Of a stretch of DNA of 64,000 nucleotides, positions 17,103-26,600 are shown one piece after another. The notes under the pieces were generated by a model. It was not told the origin of the DNA. It did no database searches and saw only the letters and a list, made by a program, of their open reading frames with translations. The first letter of the stretch is position 1, and each line of letters opens with the position of its first letter. The position numbers and the translations under genes are program-made. The DNA comes from Arcicella sp034931005 (GTDB taxonomy: Bacteria; Bacteroidota; Bacteroidia; Cytophagales; Spirosomataceae): the NCBI RefSeq assembly GCF_034931005.1, contig NZ_JAYGIN010000023.1, positions 1 through 64,000 on the forward strand, in the 5' to 3' direction.

Positions 17103-18848
17103 ATGAAATACTTAAAAATCATTCCATTTATCTTGTTTTTTTCATCCTCTGGAATTGCTCAGAGCAAAAAGGATAGTTTGTTTCAAGTCTATCAAAAAGC
17201 TGAAGGAAACAATAAAATTAACGCTGCAATTGAATACGCTCGACATTTAGCACCGCCAGATACAGTGAAAGCGTTGAACTTATTAATCAACGCAATAAAA
17301 CAAGCTCAACTGAACCAATATGAATTCGGCGAGATAAAAGGAATTCGCAATTTGGGCTGGTACTATCTTGAACATTTACACGAAAAGGAAAAAGCAGTAC
17401 AACTTTATAAAAAAGCGTTGAGTTTGGCTATTGAAACAGATTTTTATGATGAAACCTATGCCATTTATACGAGTTTGATAGATGCTTATTTGTTTGTGGG
17501 GGAAACAATTGAAGCATACGATATTTTGACAGAATCTCGGAAATTTTCTGAGAGAACAAATCCAGATAAATACTTACCAACTATATATTTTCAATTGATG
17601 GAATATTACTCCTATTTTGAAGATTATAGCGAAGCATACACAGCATTCAATAGAGGAGCAAGCATTGCTAAACGTACCAATAATCAAAACACTTTATGGT
17701 TATTGTATTTGACGATGGCGGAAACTAAAAGACGTGAAAATAAATTATCAGAAGCATTAGAGTACTCAGAAAAAGCAATTCCTATTGGTATCAAAAACAA
17801 ACTTTCTTATGCTCCGTTAGCTTCACAAATTAAGGTTGAGGTTCTCATTAAACTGAATAGATTAGATGAGGCTGAACGGCTTAGCAGAAGTATTCAAAAA
17901 GATTTGGCAGCTTTGCCTGCCTTTGATTTTGTGGGAAGTACAAGTAAATCACTTGCCTTAATATATTTTGCTCGCAAAGATTATTCAACAGCTTTAACCT
18001 ATGCTTTAGATGCTCATAAAATGATTGCCAAAACTGATAATCCGAAAAACTTATCTGAAATTGAAAATATTTTATCAGAAATCTATTACAAATTAGGCGA
18101 CTACCAAAAAAGTGTGGAAGCACTAAAAAATTATAATAAGCTCAAAGAGAAACTTTTTTCAAAAGAAAAAGTAAAAAAAGTCCAGAGTTTACAACATAGA
18201 TTTGACTTAGAAAAAAAACAACTGCAATTAGATAGTGTAGAAGGAAGCAGACGCCAATATTTGATATTATCGGCAACTTTATTTTGTGTATTGGGCTTAG
18301 TGGTCAGAATGCTATATATAGAACAAAAGAACAATCAATTAAATATTAAACTATTAGACGAAACGGCTAAAAATGAAGAACAAAAGCGTGAAAAAATGCA
18401 GTTGGAAATTGATAATAATATCCGAGAATTGACTTCTATGGCAATGGTAGCAGACCAAAAGAATGTTCTTTGGCTCAATATCAAACATAAATTAGAAGAA
18501 AAACTTAAAGAAATGCCTAATATTTCTGAAAATGATATTAAAACAATCTTGAAAATTGTTTCACAAAACACTGATAATCAACACGAATGGGATACTTTCA
18601 AAATTCATTTTGAACAAGTTCACCCTCAATTTTTTATTATTTTAAGTCAACTTGCTCCTAATCTCACTCAATTGGAACTACGTCAGTGTGCTTACATTAA
18701 AATCAATCTCAGCCCAAAACAGGTGGGTAACCTTTTGAATATTACGCCCGATGCCGTCAAAAAAGCCCGCATGAGAATTAAAAGAAAACTCAACCTTGTA
18801 GCTGAAGATAGTTTGAGTAAGTTTATTTCAACATTGCACGAAGTTTAG
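17103..18848 (+). CDS. TPR sensor-regulator with membrane helix and LuxR-type HTH (paralogue 2)
   Basis: 581 residues, colinear with the 14057-15805 product: signal peptide to about residue 20 (SSSGIAQS), TPR-like repeats to about 350, one transmembrane helix near 385-406 (YLILSATLFCVLGLVVRMLY), a coiled coil beginning LLDETAKNEEQ, and a C-terminal HTH (QVGNLLNITPDAVKKARMRI). The segments LAPPDT, NPDKYL, LLDETAKNEEQ, DNQHEWDTFK and QVHPQFF or VHPQFF are shared with paralogue 1. Predicted role: membrane-bound transcription regulator with a periplasmic TPR sensor. Both copies are intact, so they probably diverged in input or targets. Confidence 0.85.
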   Translation: MKYLKIIPFILFFSSSGIAQSKKDSLFQVYQKAEGNNKINAAIEYARHLAPPDTVKALNLLINAIKQAQLNQYEFGEIKGIRNLGWYYLEHLHEKEKAVQLYKKALSLAIETDFYDETYAIYTSLIDAYLFVGETIEAYDILTESRKFSERTNPDKYLPTIYFQLMEYYSYFEDYSEAYTAFNRGASIAKRTNNQNTLWLLYLTMAETKRRENKLSEALEYSEKAIPIGIKNKLSYAPLASQIKVEVLIKLNRLDEAERLSRSIQKDLAALPAFDFVGSTSKSLALIYFARKDYSTALTYALDAHKMIAKTDNPKNLSEIENILSEIYYKLGDYQKSVEALKNYNKLKEKLFSKEKVKKVQSLQHRFDLEKKQLQLDSVEGSRRQYLILSATLFCVLGLVVRMLYIEQKNNQLNIKLLDETAKNEEQKREKMQLEIDNNIRELTSMAMVADQKNVLWLNIKHKLEEKLKEMPNISENDIKTILKIVSQNTDNQHEWDTFKIHFEQVHPQFFIILSQLAPNLTQLELRQCAYIKINLSPKQVGNLLNITPDAVKKARMRIKRKLNLVAEDSLSKFISTLHEV

Positions 18849-18853
18849 TGGGG

Positions 18854-18914
18854 TTTCGCAATACAGACTTTAGCCTGTTCTTACATAAATAGACTAAAAT
18901 TTGTATTGCGAAAA
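18854..18914. terminator. Bidirectional terminator between convergent genes
   Basis: Arms GTTTCGCAATACA (18853-18865) and TGTATTGCGAAAA (18902-18914) pair almost perfectly. It lies just after the TPR gene and just before the stop of the minus-strand HD gene, so it can serve both. Confidence 0.75.
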
Positions 18915-18926
18915 TAACATCATAAT

Positions 18927-19511
18927 TTATAAAATTCCTTGTTCAACAGATTCATTCAAAAGGTCATTGGTATAATTCCAAATCGTTTCAGAACCTTTTT
19001 GAATACCTTTTGCGGTGTCAAATACCTTGTCATAGCTCACGTTATACTCCGCCCAAGTACCTCCTTGATTCGAGGCATTTTGCAATAAAGGCTCAAATCT
19101 ATCCATTGATTTTGCAAATTTGGCTTCATTGGTTTCTCCTGCTTCAAACTCTTCCCAAATGCTAATTAATTCTTCTGCTTGTTCCTGAGGTAATATGCCA
19201 AATATGCGTTTTGCAGCCATTGTTTCAGCTTCAGTATTGGTATGGTTCAAAATGGTGTCATGTAAAAATACATCTCCCGTATCAATTTCAACAATATCAT
19301 GGATTAAAACCATTTTAATTACCTTCAATATATCAATTGGTGTGTTAGAATGTTCTGCCAAAACAATTGCCATCATTGCCAAATGCCAGCTATGTTCTGC
19401 ATCATTTTCATGACGATTGCTATTAAATAGCTTCGTTCTTCGTTGAATGTACTTAATTTTATCAATCTCTTTTATGAAATTTATCTGTTTTGAAAGTTTA
19501 TCTGAGTGCAT
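18927..19511 (-). CDS. HD-domain phosphohydrolase (YfbR/5'-nucleotidase-like)
   Basis: 194 residues if started at the ATG at 19511 (MHSDKLSKQINFIKEIDKIK), which fits the family length. The frame extends to 19604 but the extra 31 residues do not look homologous. HD metal ligands are visible: NDAEHSWHLAMMA gives the first His pair, VLIHDIVEIDTGD gives the His-Asp motif, and a later Asp in SMDRFEP. Family members hydrolyse phosphate from nucleotides, and the nearest well-known group is the 5'-deoxynucleotidase YfbR class; the substrate here is not determined. It is transcribed in the same direction as the OmpA gene upstream but separated by a terminator. Cytoplasmic. Confidence 0.85.
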   Translation of the reverse strand: MHSDKLSKQINFIKEIDKIKYIQRRTKLFNSNRHENDAEHSWHLAMMAIVLAEHSNTPIDILKVIKMVLIHDIVEIDTGDVFLHDTILNHTNTEAETMAAKRIFGILPQEQAEELISIWEEFEAGETNEAKFAKSMDRFEPLLQNASNQGGTWAEYNVSYDKVFDTAKGIQKGSETIWNYTNDLLNESVEQGIL

Positions 19512-19667
19512 ATTTTTATTTTTTTGTTTTATAATTTTCACAAAAGAACGGTGAATTTTATTCAGTAAAAAGAATTCTTGTCCTACTGTTTCAAAATGGT
19601 ACAACTCTAATACAGCATTTCATTCAAATTAAACAATCTAATCATTGAAACATCTTTTGGCATAAAC

Positions 19668-19701
19668 AAAAACGCCTCAATCTTGCGATATGAGGCGTTT
19701 T
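19668..19701 (-). terminator. Terminator of the adhesin/PorP/OmpA operon
   Basis: AAAAACGCCTCA (19668-19679) pairs with TGAGGCGTTTT (19691-19701). It lies 24 bp beyond the OmpA-family stop on the minus strand, with a T-rich end in that direction. Confidence 0.85.
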
Positions 19702-19724
19702 GCTTGTATTATTCTGCACAATGT

Positions 19725-22250
19725 CTATTTCAATTGAATGACTTTGAATTCTGTACGACGGTTTGCTGAATGTTGTTCTTCTGTACATTCTACACCATCG
19801 GCACATTCGTTCAATAATTGTGATTCTCCATATCCAGATGCCTCTAAACGGCTACCTGATACACCACGTTTCACCAAGTATTTTTTAACCGCTTGCGAGC
19901 GTCCTTCAGATACTTTTTGGTTAAACTCAGTTGTAGCACGGCTATCAGTATGTGAACGAATTTCAACTCTCATACCTTTATAACGTTTCAACATGATTGC
20001 TAATTTATCTAATTCACGAGAAGCATCGGCACGGATATTACATTTACCATAATCGTAGTAGATATTTTCAATTGCTACAACGTCGCCTTCTTCAAACATA
20101 CTCAAGTTAGCATTGATATTTTTCGGTCCACCTTTGCCCAATTTCTTGATTTTGTTTCCACGTGAACCAAAGTTCTCTTTAGCAGCTTCAATTGAGTAGT
20201 CACAACCTTCACAAATATCAAATTGATAACGTCCATCTTCGCCAGTAACAAAACTCTGAACTGAACCATCACATTCGTTTTTCAAGGTAACATTAACACC
20301 GCTTAATGGACGTTTGTCTTTATTAGCAGTTACACGACCACGAATTGTTTTAGTGGTTGGGCATGGAATAGCATTTCCTGTTGTTCCTTGATAACCTTGT
20401 GTAGCTCCATCTACAACAGTTCCACCGTCAGTAGTAGTATTTGCAACGGTTGATGAACCATCAGTAATTGTTGTGTTTCCTGCATTTGCGGTACTATCAG
20501 CAACTACTTCTTTTACTCTTGCTAATGGAATATCAAGTGTTGTTTGGTCTGTTTCTGTTTTGGTAGAGAAATTTACCGTATTTGACACATAACCTTCACG
20601 ACTTGCTTTGAATTCATAATCTTTACCTTCTTCTAAACACACTTTAAAGGTACCGTTAGAATCAGTCTTTTTCATTTCAGTATTTCCATCTACGGTGATA
20701 GCTACGTCTGCATTATCTAAAGGCATTTTAGATTCTACATCATAAACAATCACTTGAATTTCTTGGCAATCAGGTTTTTCGTCACATTCACGAGTGAAAC
20801 GATAAATATCATCATCTGTTCCTCCACGTTTACGATTTGACGACAAATAACCCATTTTACGCTCTCCATCTGCAATAAAACCAAAGTCATCTTTGCTTGA
20901 ATTTACAGGTGTTCCTAAGTTTTTAATTTTACCTTTTAACTTTGAACCATCCGATAATTGTGCGTAAAAAATATCTAAATCTCCAAGTCCAGGATGTCCG
21001 TCAGAAGAGAAATATAGGTTACCTCTTTCATCAACATACGGGAACATTTCATTTCCTGCGGTATTGATTTCTGGGCCTAAATTTACGGGTGTTCCAAAAG
21101 TACCACCATTGTATTGTACTACATAAACGTCAGTACCACCAAAACCTCCTGGCATATCCGACACAAAATACATCAACTTATCATCTTTTGTCAATGAAGG
21201 GTGTCCCGTAGAATATTCGTCACTGTTAAATGGAACTTCCTTAATATTTCCCCATTGTCCAACACCCTTATCGTCTCCTGTATAAATTTTCAACTTATTG
21301 ATTTTATCAGAAGATGTTTTGAATTTACCGTTATTAAAGTTGTTTCTTGTAAAAATCACCTTTTTGCCATCACCTGTAAAAGTCATTGGCCCTTCGTGAT
21401 ACTTTGTATTTAAAGACTTACTAAATACAGATGTTTTTGTCGCTGGCGTTTCAGTATAACCATACCCTTGATAGATATTGGTTCCACCAAAAGTACCTAC
21501 TGTTCTGGTGTCGTTAGCTGTCGGAGCTGTATATTCGTCAGAACCAACAACACTTTCATTTCCTCTTGACTTGGCTTTATTGGCATCAGCACCACCCAAA
21601 CCAGCGGCTGAGGCAGTCAATTGACTTACATCGCTTAGATAGTACATATCTAAGAAACGAGAGTTATCCCAACAGAAAACACGTTTTAATCCTGTGCCTT
21701 CGGTACGTCCAGAGTTGAAAACCAAACCATTTTTGTAATACATTGGGCTAAAATCAGCCTTATCAGAATTGATAGAAAGATAATCTACCTTATAACAAGT
21801 AGCATTTTTATTCAAAGACTCTACATTTTTGTATAGTTTCTGAAAACCTCCACTACGTTTATCGGCAGCTTCTACTTTTGAATATTTTTCATAAGCATCT
21901 TGTGCATCTTTGTATTTACCGTTTGAAGCCAACGCTTGGGCATAATACAAATATGCTTTCGAGGCATCACCTGAAAGTTCAGAACCTCCGCTGATTAATT
22001 CTCTGTAAACACGTTCAGCGTTTTGAGTATCACGAATTTGGCGATAAGCATACGCCAATTTCAAACGAGCCGACTGCTTTTCTGAATCGGAAAGTTTTCC
22101 TTTCAAAACCTGCTCAAACATTTCGGCGGCGTTGAGGTAGCTCATCTTGTTAAACTCATACTCAGCGTCTTTAATCGACTGAGAGAAAGTCTTAGCAACT
22201 ACCAGTAATACCAGCACAAGCATTAGTCCAGTTTTCTTCAAATTAATCAT
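19725..22250 (-). CDS. OmpA-family T9SS-associated protein (PorE-like)
   Basis: 841 residues. Signal peptide 1-23. TPR-like helices from about 25 to 150. PD40/WD40-like beta-propeller at about 165-520, with recurring blades such as SPMYYKNGLVFNSGR, GHPSLTKDDKLMYFVSDMPG and MFPYVDERGNLYFSSDGHPG. Two carboxypeptidase-regulatory-like beta domains follow (about 525-600 and 660-735), separated by a Thr/Gly-rich linker. The OmpA peptidoglycan-binding domain is at about 738-841 (IYYDYGKCNIRADASRELDK, then RSHTDSRATTEFNQKVSEGR). TPR, propeller, CRD and OmpA in this order is the domain plan of T9SS PorE. Position behind an adhesin and PorP/SprF supports a role in anchoring the secretion partner complex to peptidoglycan. 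This may be a dedicated paralogue rather than the core PorE. Confidence 0.88.
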   Translation of the reverse strand: MINLKKTGLMLVLVLLVVAKTFSQSIKDAEYEFNKMSYLNAAEMFEQVLKGKLSDSEKQSARLKLAYAYRQIRDTQNAERVYRELISGGSELSGDASKAYLYYAQALASNGKYKDAQDAYEKYSKVEAADKRSGGFQKLYKNVESLNKNATCYKVDYLSINSDKADFSPMYYKNGLVFNSGRTEGTGLKRVFCWDNSRFLDMYYLSDVSQLTASAAGLGGADANKAKSRGNESVVGSDEYTAPTANDTRTVGTFGGTNIYQGYGYTETPATKTSVFSKSLNTKYHEGPMTFTGDGKKVIFTRNNFNNGKFKTSSDKINKLKIYTGDDKGVGQWGNIKEVPFNSDEYSTGHPSLTKDDKLMYFVSDMPGGFGGTDVYVVQYNGGTFGTPVNLGPEINTAGNEMFPYVDERGNLYFSSDGHPGLGDLDIFYAQLSDGSKLKGKIKNLGTPVNSSKDDFGFIADGERKMGYLSSNRKRGGTDDDIYRFTRECDEKPDCQEIQVIVYDVESKMPLDNADVAITVDGNTEMKKTDSNGTFKVCLEEGKDYEFKASREGYVSNTVNFSTKTETDQTTLDIPLARVKEVVADSTANAGNTTITDGSSTVANTTTDGGTVVDGATQGYQGTTGNAIPCPTTKTIRGRVTANKDKRPLSGVNVTLKNECDGSVQSFVTGEDGRYQFDICEGCDYSIEAAKENFGSRGNKIKKLGKGGPKNINANLSMFEEGDVVAIENIYYDYGKCNIRADASRELDKLAIMLKRYKGMRVEIRSHTDSRATTEFNQKVSEGRSQAVKKYLVKRGVSGSRLEASGYGESQLLNECADGVECTEEQHSANRRTEFKVIQLK

Positions 22251-22418
22251 CGTATTAAGAAAGTTTTACTACGTTATTTAAGGCGGGTGGGGTTATTGTA
22301 TTAGATGATAGATTTTAGAGTATAGATAACCAAGAATAAATAATAGACCTATTCCAAAATCATTAACTATTTGAAATGCTATTGTATATTCTCTAAAATC
22401 TAATCTCTATACTCTACC

Positions 22419-23417
22419 TTAAAAATATCTTGGTGTAAGAATCTTAGCTTTACGGTATCCGAATTCATAACGAAGCATTACTTCATGCGAACCTCCTTGT
22501 CTACCTCTCAACCCATTCAGCATAAAGTCATAGGCATAACCTAAGCGGAATTGGTCAGTTGCTTGGATTTCAAGCATACCAATGGCTGCGTCACCATTGA
22601 GATTGTTGAAAGGAGAATTAAAATCTTTATTGTTTGTTCTCCATGAACCACCAATAGCAATGCGGTCTTTAATCCAAAGATTTAGGTTAAAGTCAAATGC
22701 CGCAGCATCACGAGTTGCTTTTGCTAAAATTGATGGCTTCAGGGCTAATGAACGTCCTAAAGGCAATACAAAACCCATCATTAAGAAGAAATGGCGTTCT
22801 TGACGTGCTACCGAATCACTCGATTTAGTTGCTTCTCCATCTTTCAATCGGTTCTGAATAAGGCTTGGACAAGATAAACCAATATAACCTCTGTCATTAC
22901 TCAAGTATAGACCTACACCCGCATTAGGCAACCATTTACTGATATTACCAGAAAAGGCAGCATCAGAATCTGTACCACTTAATGTACGCTGTACATCAAT
23001 TAAGTTTCCAGTAAGGTTAGTTACTCCTCCCTGAACACCCATCGACAAGGTTGTTCTTTGAGAAACTTTCACACGGTAAGCATAAGACAGATAAACACCT
23101 GTATTCTTGAAAACACCGATTTGGTCGTTATAAGCTTGTAAGCCAATACCTACTTTTTCTTTCTTAATTGGCATATCAATAGTGAAAGATTGAGTTGTTG
23201 GAGCACCGTCAATGTTTACCCATTGTTGGCGGTATAGACCCGTCATACTCAATACATCTCTGCTACCCGCATACGCAGGGTTTACTGCCAACATATTGAA
23301 CATATACTGCGAGTATTGAACCTCTTGCTGTGCATGAACGGTTTGAACACCTGCCAACGTAGCAAAAGCCAGTGCTGTCATGTATCGAACTCTTGAAAGC
23401 AAACCTTGGAGTTTCAT
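22419..23417 (-). CDS. PorP/SprF family type IX secretion membrane protein
   Basis: 332 residues with a signal peptide ending VHAQQEVQYSQYMFNMLAVN. QYMFNMLAVNPAYAGSRD is the hallmark opening of the PorP/SprF family, and an outer-membrane beta-barrel follows with alternating strands up to the end. The signature MLRYEFGYRKAKILTPRYF closes the chain. PorP/SprF proteins are encoded next to T9SS substrates with type-B sorting domains and are needed for their export or surface attachment, as SprF is for SprB in Flavobacterium johnsoniae. Here it directly follows such a substrate gene, 188 bp away with a hairpin between, so partnership with the 4618-residue protein is the natural reading. Confidence 0.93.
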   Translation of the reverse strand: MKLQGLLSRVRYMTALAFATLAGVQTVHAQQEVQYSQYMFNMLAVNPAYAGSRDVLSMTGLYRQQWVNIDGAPTTQSFTIDMPIKKEKVGIGLQAYNDQIGVFKNTGVYLSYAYRVKVSQRTTLSMGVQGGVTNLTGNLIDVQRTLSGTDSDAAFSGNISKWLPNAGVGLYLSNDRGYIGLSCPSLIQNRLKDGEATKSSDSVARQERHFFLMMGFVLPLGRSLALKPSILAKATRDAAAFDFNLNLWIKDRIAIGGSWRTNNKDFNSPFNNLNGDAAIGMLEIQATDQFRLGYAYDFMLNGLRGRQGGSHEVMLRYEFGYRKAKILTPRYF

Positions 23418-23557
23418 GTGATAAAATGTTTAAATGATTTTAATGTTGTTGTAAGGATAGGGGCAGTTCACCAGTAATCTTAACTCTAATTTATCTTGTC
23501 TTAGAGTTATGAAATATAAAAACTACGCCTTTCCTTGATGGACTTTCCCTTTTATTT

Positions 23558-23589
23558 ACACCTGACAAGCGTTTAGGCTTGTCAGGTGT
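23558..23589 (-). terminator. Hairpin between adhesin gene and porP/sprF gene
   Basis: 13-bp perfect stem ACACCTGACAAGC/GCTTGTCAGGTGT with a 6-nt loop, 15 bp after the adhesin stop. The T run is poor on the minus strand and better on the plus strand, so it may be a partial terminator or mRNA-stabilising hairpin that tunes downstream expression. Confidence 0.6.
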
Positions 23590-23604
23590 TTTTACTCTTA
23601 ATTA

Positions 23605-26600
23605 CTATCTTGAAATGGTCATGTATCTTACTTTCGGAGTTGTATCAATCTTCTCCCCAGTAATTCTATTCGAGCGAGTTACGCAGTAGAAGTAAGTTCC
23701 ATCTGGTAAGCCTTGACCATCTCCGACAACTTTCACTCCTTGGTTAGCTGCTCCAGCCCAGTCGTTTTCGTAATCTTGACTTGCGTAAACTACACCACCC
23801 CAACGGTTGAAGATAATTAACTCAACTTTTTCGGTAGCTTTATTTACACCTTGGATTACAAACTTATCATTGGTACCGTCACCGTTAGGCGAGAATCCTT
23901 GTGGAATAAACAATTCTGACAATATCACTGCACCTTTGAAAATAATCGGTGTTGGTGTTGCTTCATCTGGTTTACCGTCTCCGTTAAGGTCAGGATTAAT
24001 ACCATTTACTGAAATATCAGACGTTGATTTCGTTGAATCTAAAGCACTTACTGCCTTGGCAATTCCTTGAGTAAATATCGTGTCATTTACTGGACGTTTC
24101 ACATTTACCATATAGGCAACTACAATACTGTCACCTACTGCTAAGAATGTACTATCCGTTTTAGTCAACGTTGAGTCAGCTCTACCATTAAAGTTTGAGT
24201 TAATGGTTGCATTTCCTCTTACAACTCTTGGCGTTCCAACTAATTTCCATGCTTCAACTTGCTGACCAATCGTATTTCCGATATTAGTACATAAACGAAC
24301 CTTAGCTAAACCAACTCTTCCATAGTTTTTAGCAGTCATTATTAACGTTACGTTATAAGTGCTATCTGCTAAAGGAATTGTATCTACTTGAGACGCTAAT
24401 GCTAAACCAATCGAAACTTCGCTATTAACAACATTTTTCAACTGTACTGGCGTTGCTACATTATCATTAGATGGGTCTTTGTCTCCATTTGAATCTGGAT
24501 TATTACCATTTGTTGAAATGTCTTTGTAAGTCGCATTATCAGTACCTGTTGCAGTACCAACTGCTACGTTGTTAAAGATATTCTCTGCATCTGTTGAACC
24601 AGCCGTATTAACTCTTACTGTCAAGTCAATGATTGCGGTATCACCTTTCAATAATGTTGATTCTTCAGGAAGCAACAAGTCTGTATTTGCACCTTTACCT
24701 GTATAGTTTGGATTCGCTTTCAAGCCTGGTGTTGCAATAAGGATTGGAGTTCCAACGATTACTGCACCTTTAGCGGTGAATACTGCATCAAGACTATCTT
24801 TCACGCTCAATTTAGTGATATTGGTTGCTCCCATGTTCACTACACGGATTCTATATGGTACTGTCCAGAAGGTAGTTGAGTCATTTTTCAATGCTGTTAC
24901 CACCACTTCTTTCGCTACACCGATACGTGTATTTGGTAAGTCAAAGCGTAATACCGTTCTGCTTGGTGTTCCATTAACATTTGCTCCATCGCTTGATTTT
25001 GCAGTAAGAACTGTGTTATCTGGTTTAACACCTGTTACCGTAGCTTGGCTAAAGAATGGTCCTTTATTTCCATTCAAGGTAACTTTTACTACATATTTAA
25101 CTGTGTCAGAAGCACCTGGTAACATGAAGCTACCCACTTTCACTAAGCTTGAATCTGTTTTGCTGAACGCATCATTTACAATCAAGTTTGTACTTACACC
25201 TGTGTTTGGTTTTCCTACAATCTCACACGTTACTGGTGTTTTGAATGTACTTGCTAAGTTGCTCGTTAAGGTTACGTTTCTTAAAGTATCCTTGCAGAAG
25301 TTTTTAGCAATCAAACGGTAGGTTACATTATAAACTCCTTCCGAAACTTTCGCTGTATCAATTACTGCCATTGCTAAGCCAAGTTTACAATCTACCGTTA
25401 CTGAAGTGTCTCTAACTGTGATAGTTGATGTACTTGAGTTATTTGTGGTAATTAAATCAACCTTGCTTGTATTACAGATTTTCACTGTATTAGCAATCGT
25501 TCCACTATTAGATGCCGTTGTTATATAAGTGAATGTACGAGTACTTCCTTTACTAATTGTATCAACTGCAATTGTTAAACTATCACCTGCTTTCACTACG
25601 CCAGTTCCTGACACATAAGTTAAACCACTTGGTAATGGATTACACAATTTCACATCTTTCGCTTTACCCGCTCCATTGTTTGTCAATGTTACGGTATATG
25701 TTACATTTTCTCCTTTCTTATAAGTTGCTTTATTAGCTGTAATTAACACACCTAAATCAGCATAAGTTGTATCGTTTGCAGGTACTAACACGACTGTTGT
25801 AACATTATTCGTCAAGATTGAATCTGTCGGTGTTGTTTTCGTAATCTTAGCAGTGTTATAGATAATTGTATCTTTAGCCACTTTTGCTTTGTAAGTAAAT
25901 ACTTGTGACGAACCAACTGGGATTGAAACAATTGCTACTCTTAGCGTATCACCGTTCTTAGCAGGGTCACCTGAAACAAAGCTTAAATGTTTAGGTAACA
26001 AATTGTCAACCACTACATTCGTCGCTATTGCTGGCCCGTTGTTTTTCACTGTTAAGGTGAACGTTACTTCGTCATTCAAGGCAGTTAATTGCTTATCTGC
26101 GGTAAATGCTAATGCTAAGTCAAGTTTACCTGTTCCTGCTGGAGGTGTTACTACTGTTGTTGTATCACCGTTGATAGTTACGAACGAGAAGTTATTAGGC
26201 CCTACGTTGTCTAACAATGAATTTACTGATACCGTATTCGTTACATTAGATTTCACATTCATCGTAGCTACATAAGCATACGTTCTTGTTTGTCCTTTTA
26301 GCAATGAATCAAGACTTACTGTAACTGCACCTGATGTAAGTGTCTGACCTGTTGAGCTTGATACAAATGTCATTCCTGCTGGAATTGCATTTGTCAATAC
26401 AACTTGTTTAGCCGTTGCAGGCCCGTTATTAGTAAGTGTCAACAAGAAGTTAACGTTCTCTCCTACTTTCGCTGTTGTTTTATCAGAAGTTATTACTACC
26501 GCTACATCAGCCACCGTATTATCTACTTTACCTACGTTAATGATCGTTTTACCAGCTCCCGAACCGTTGTTATTACTTGGGTTAGGGTCTGCAGTGATAC

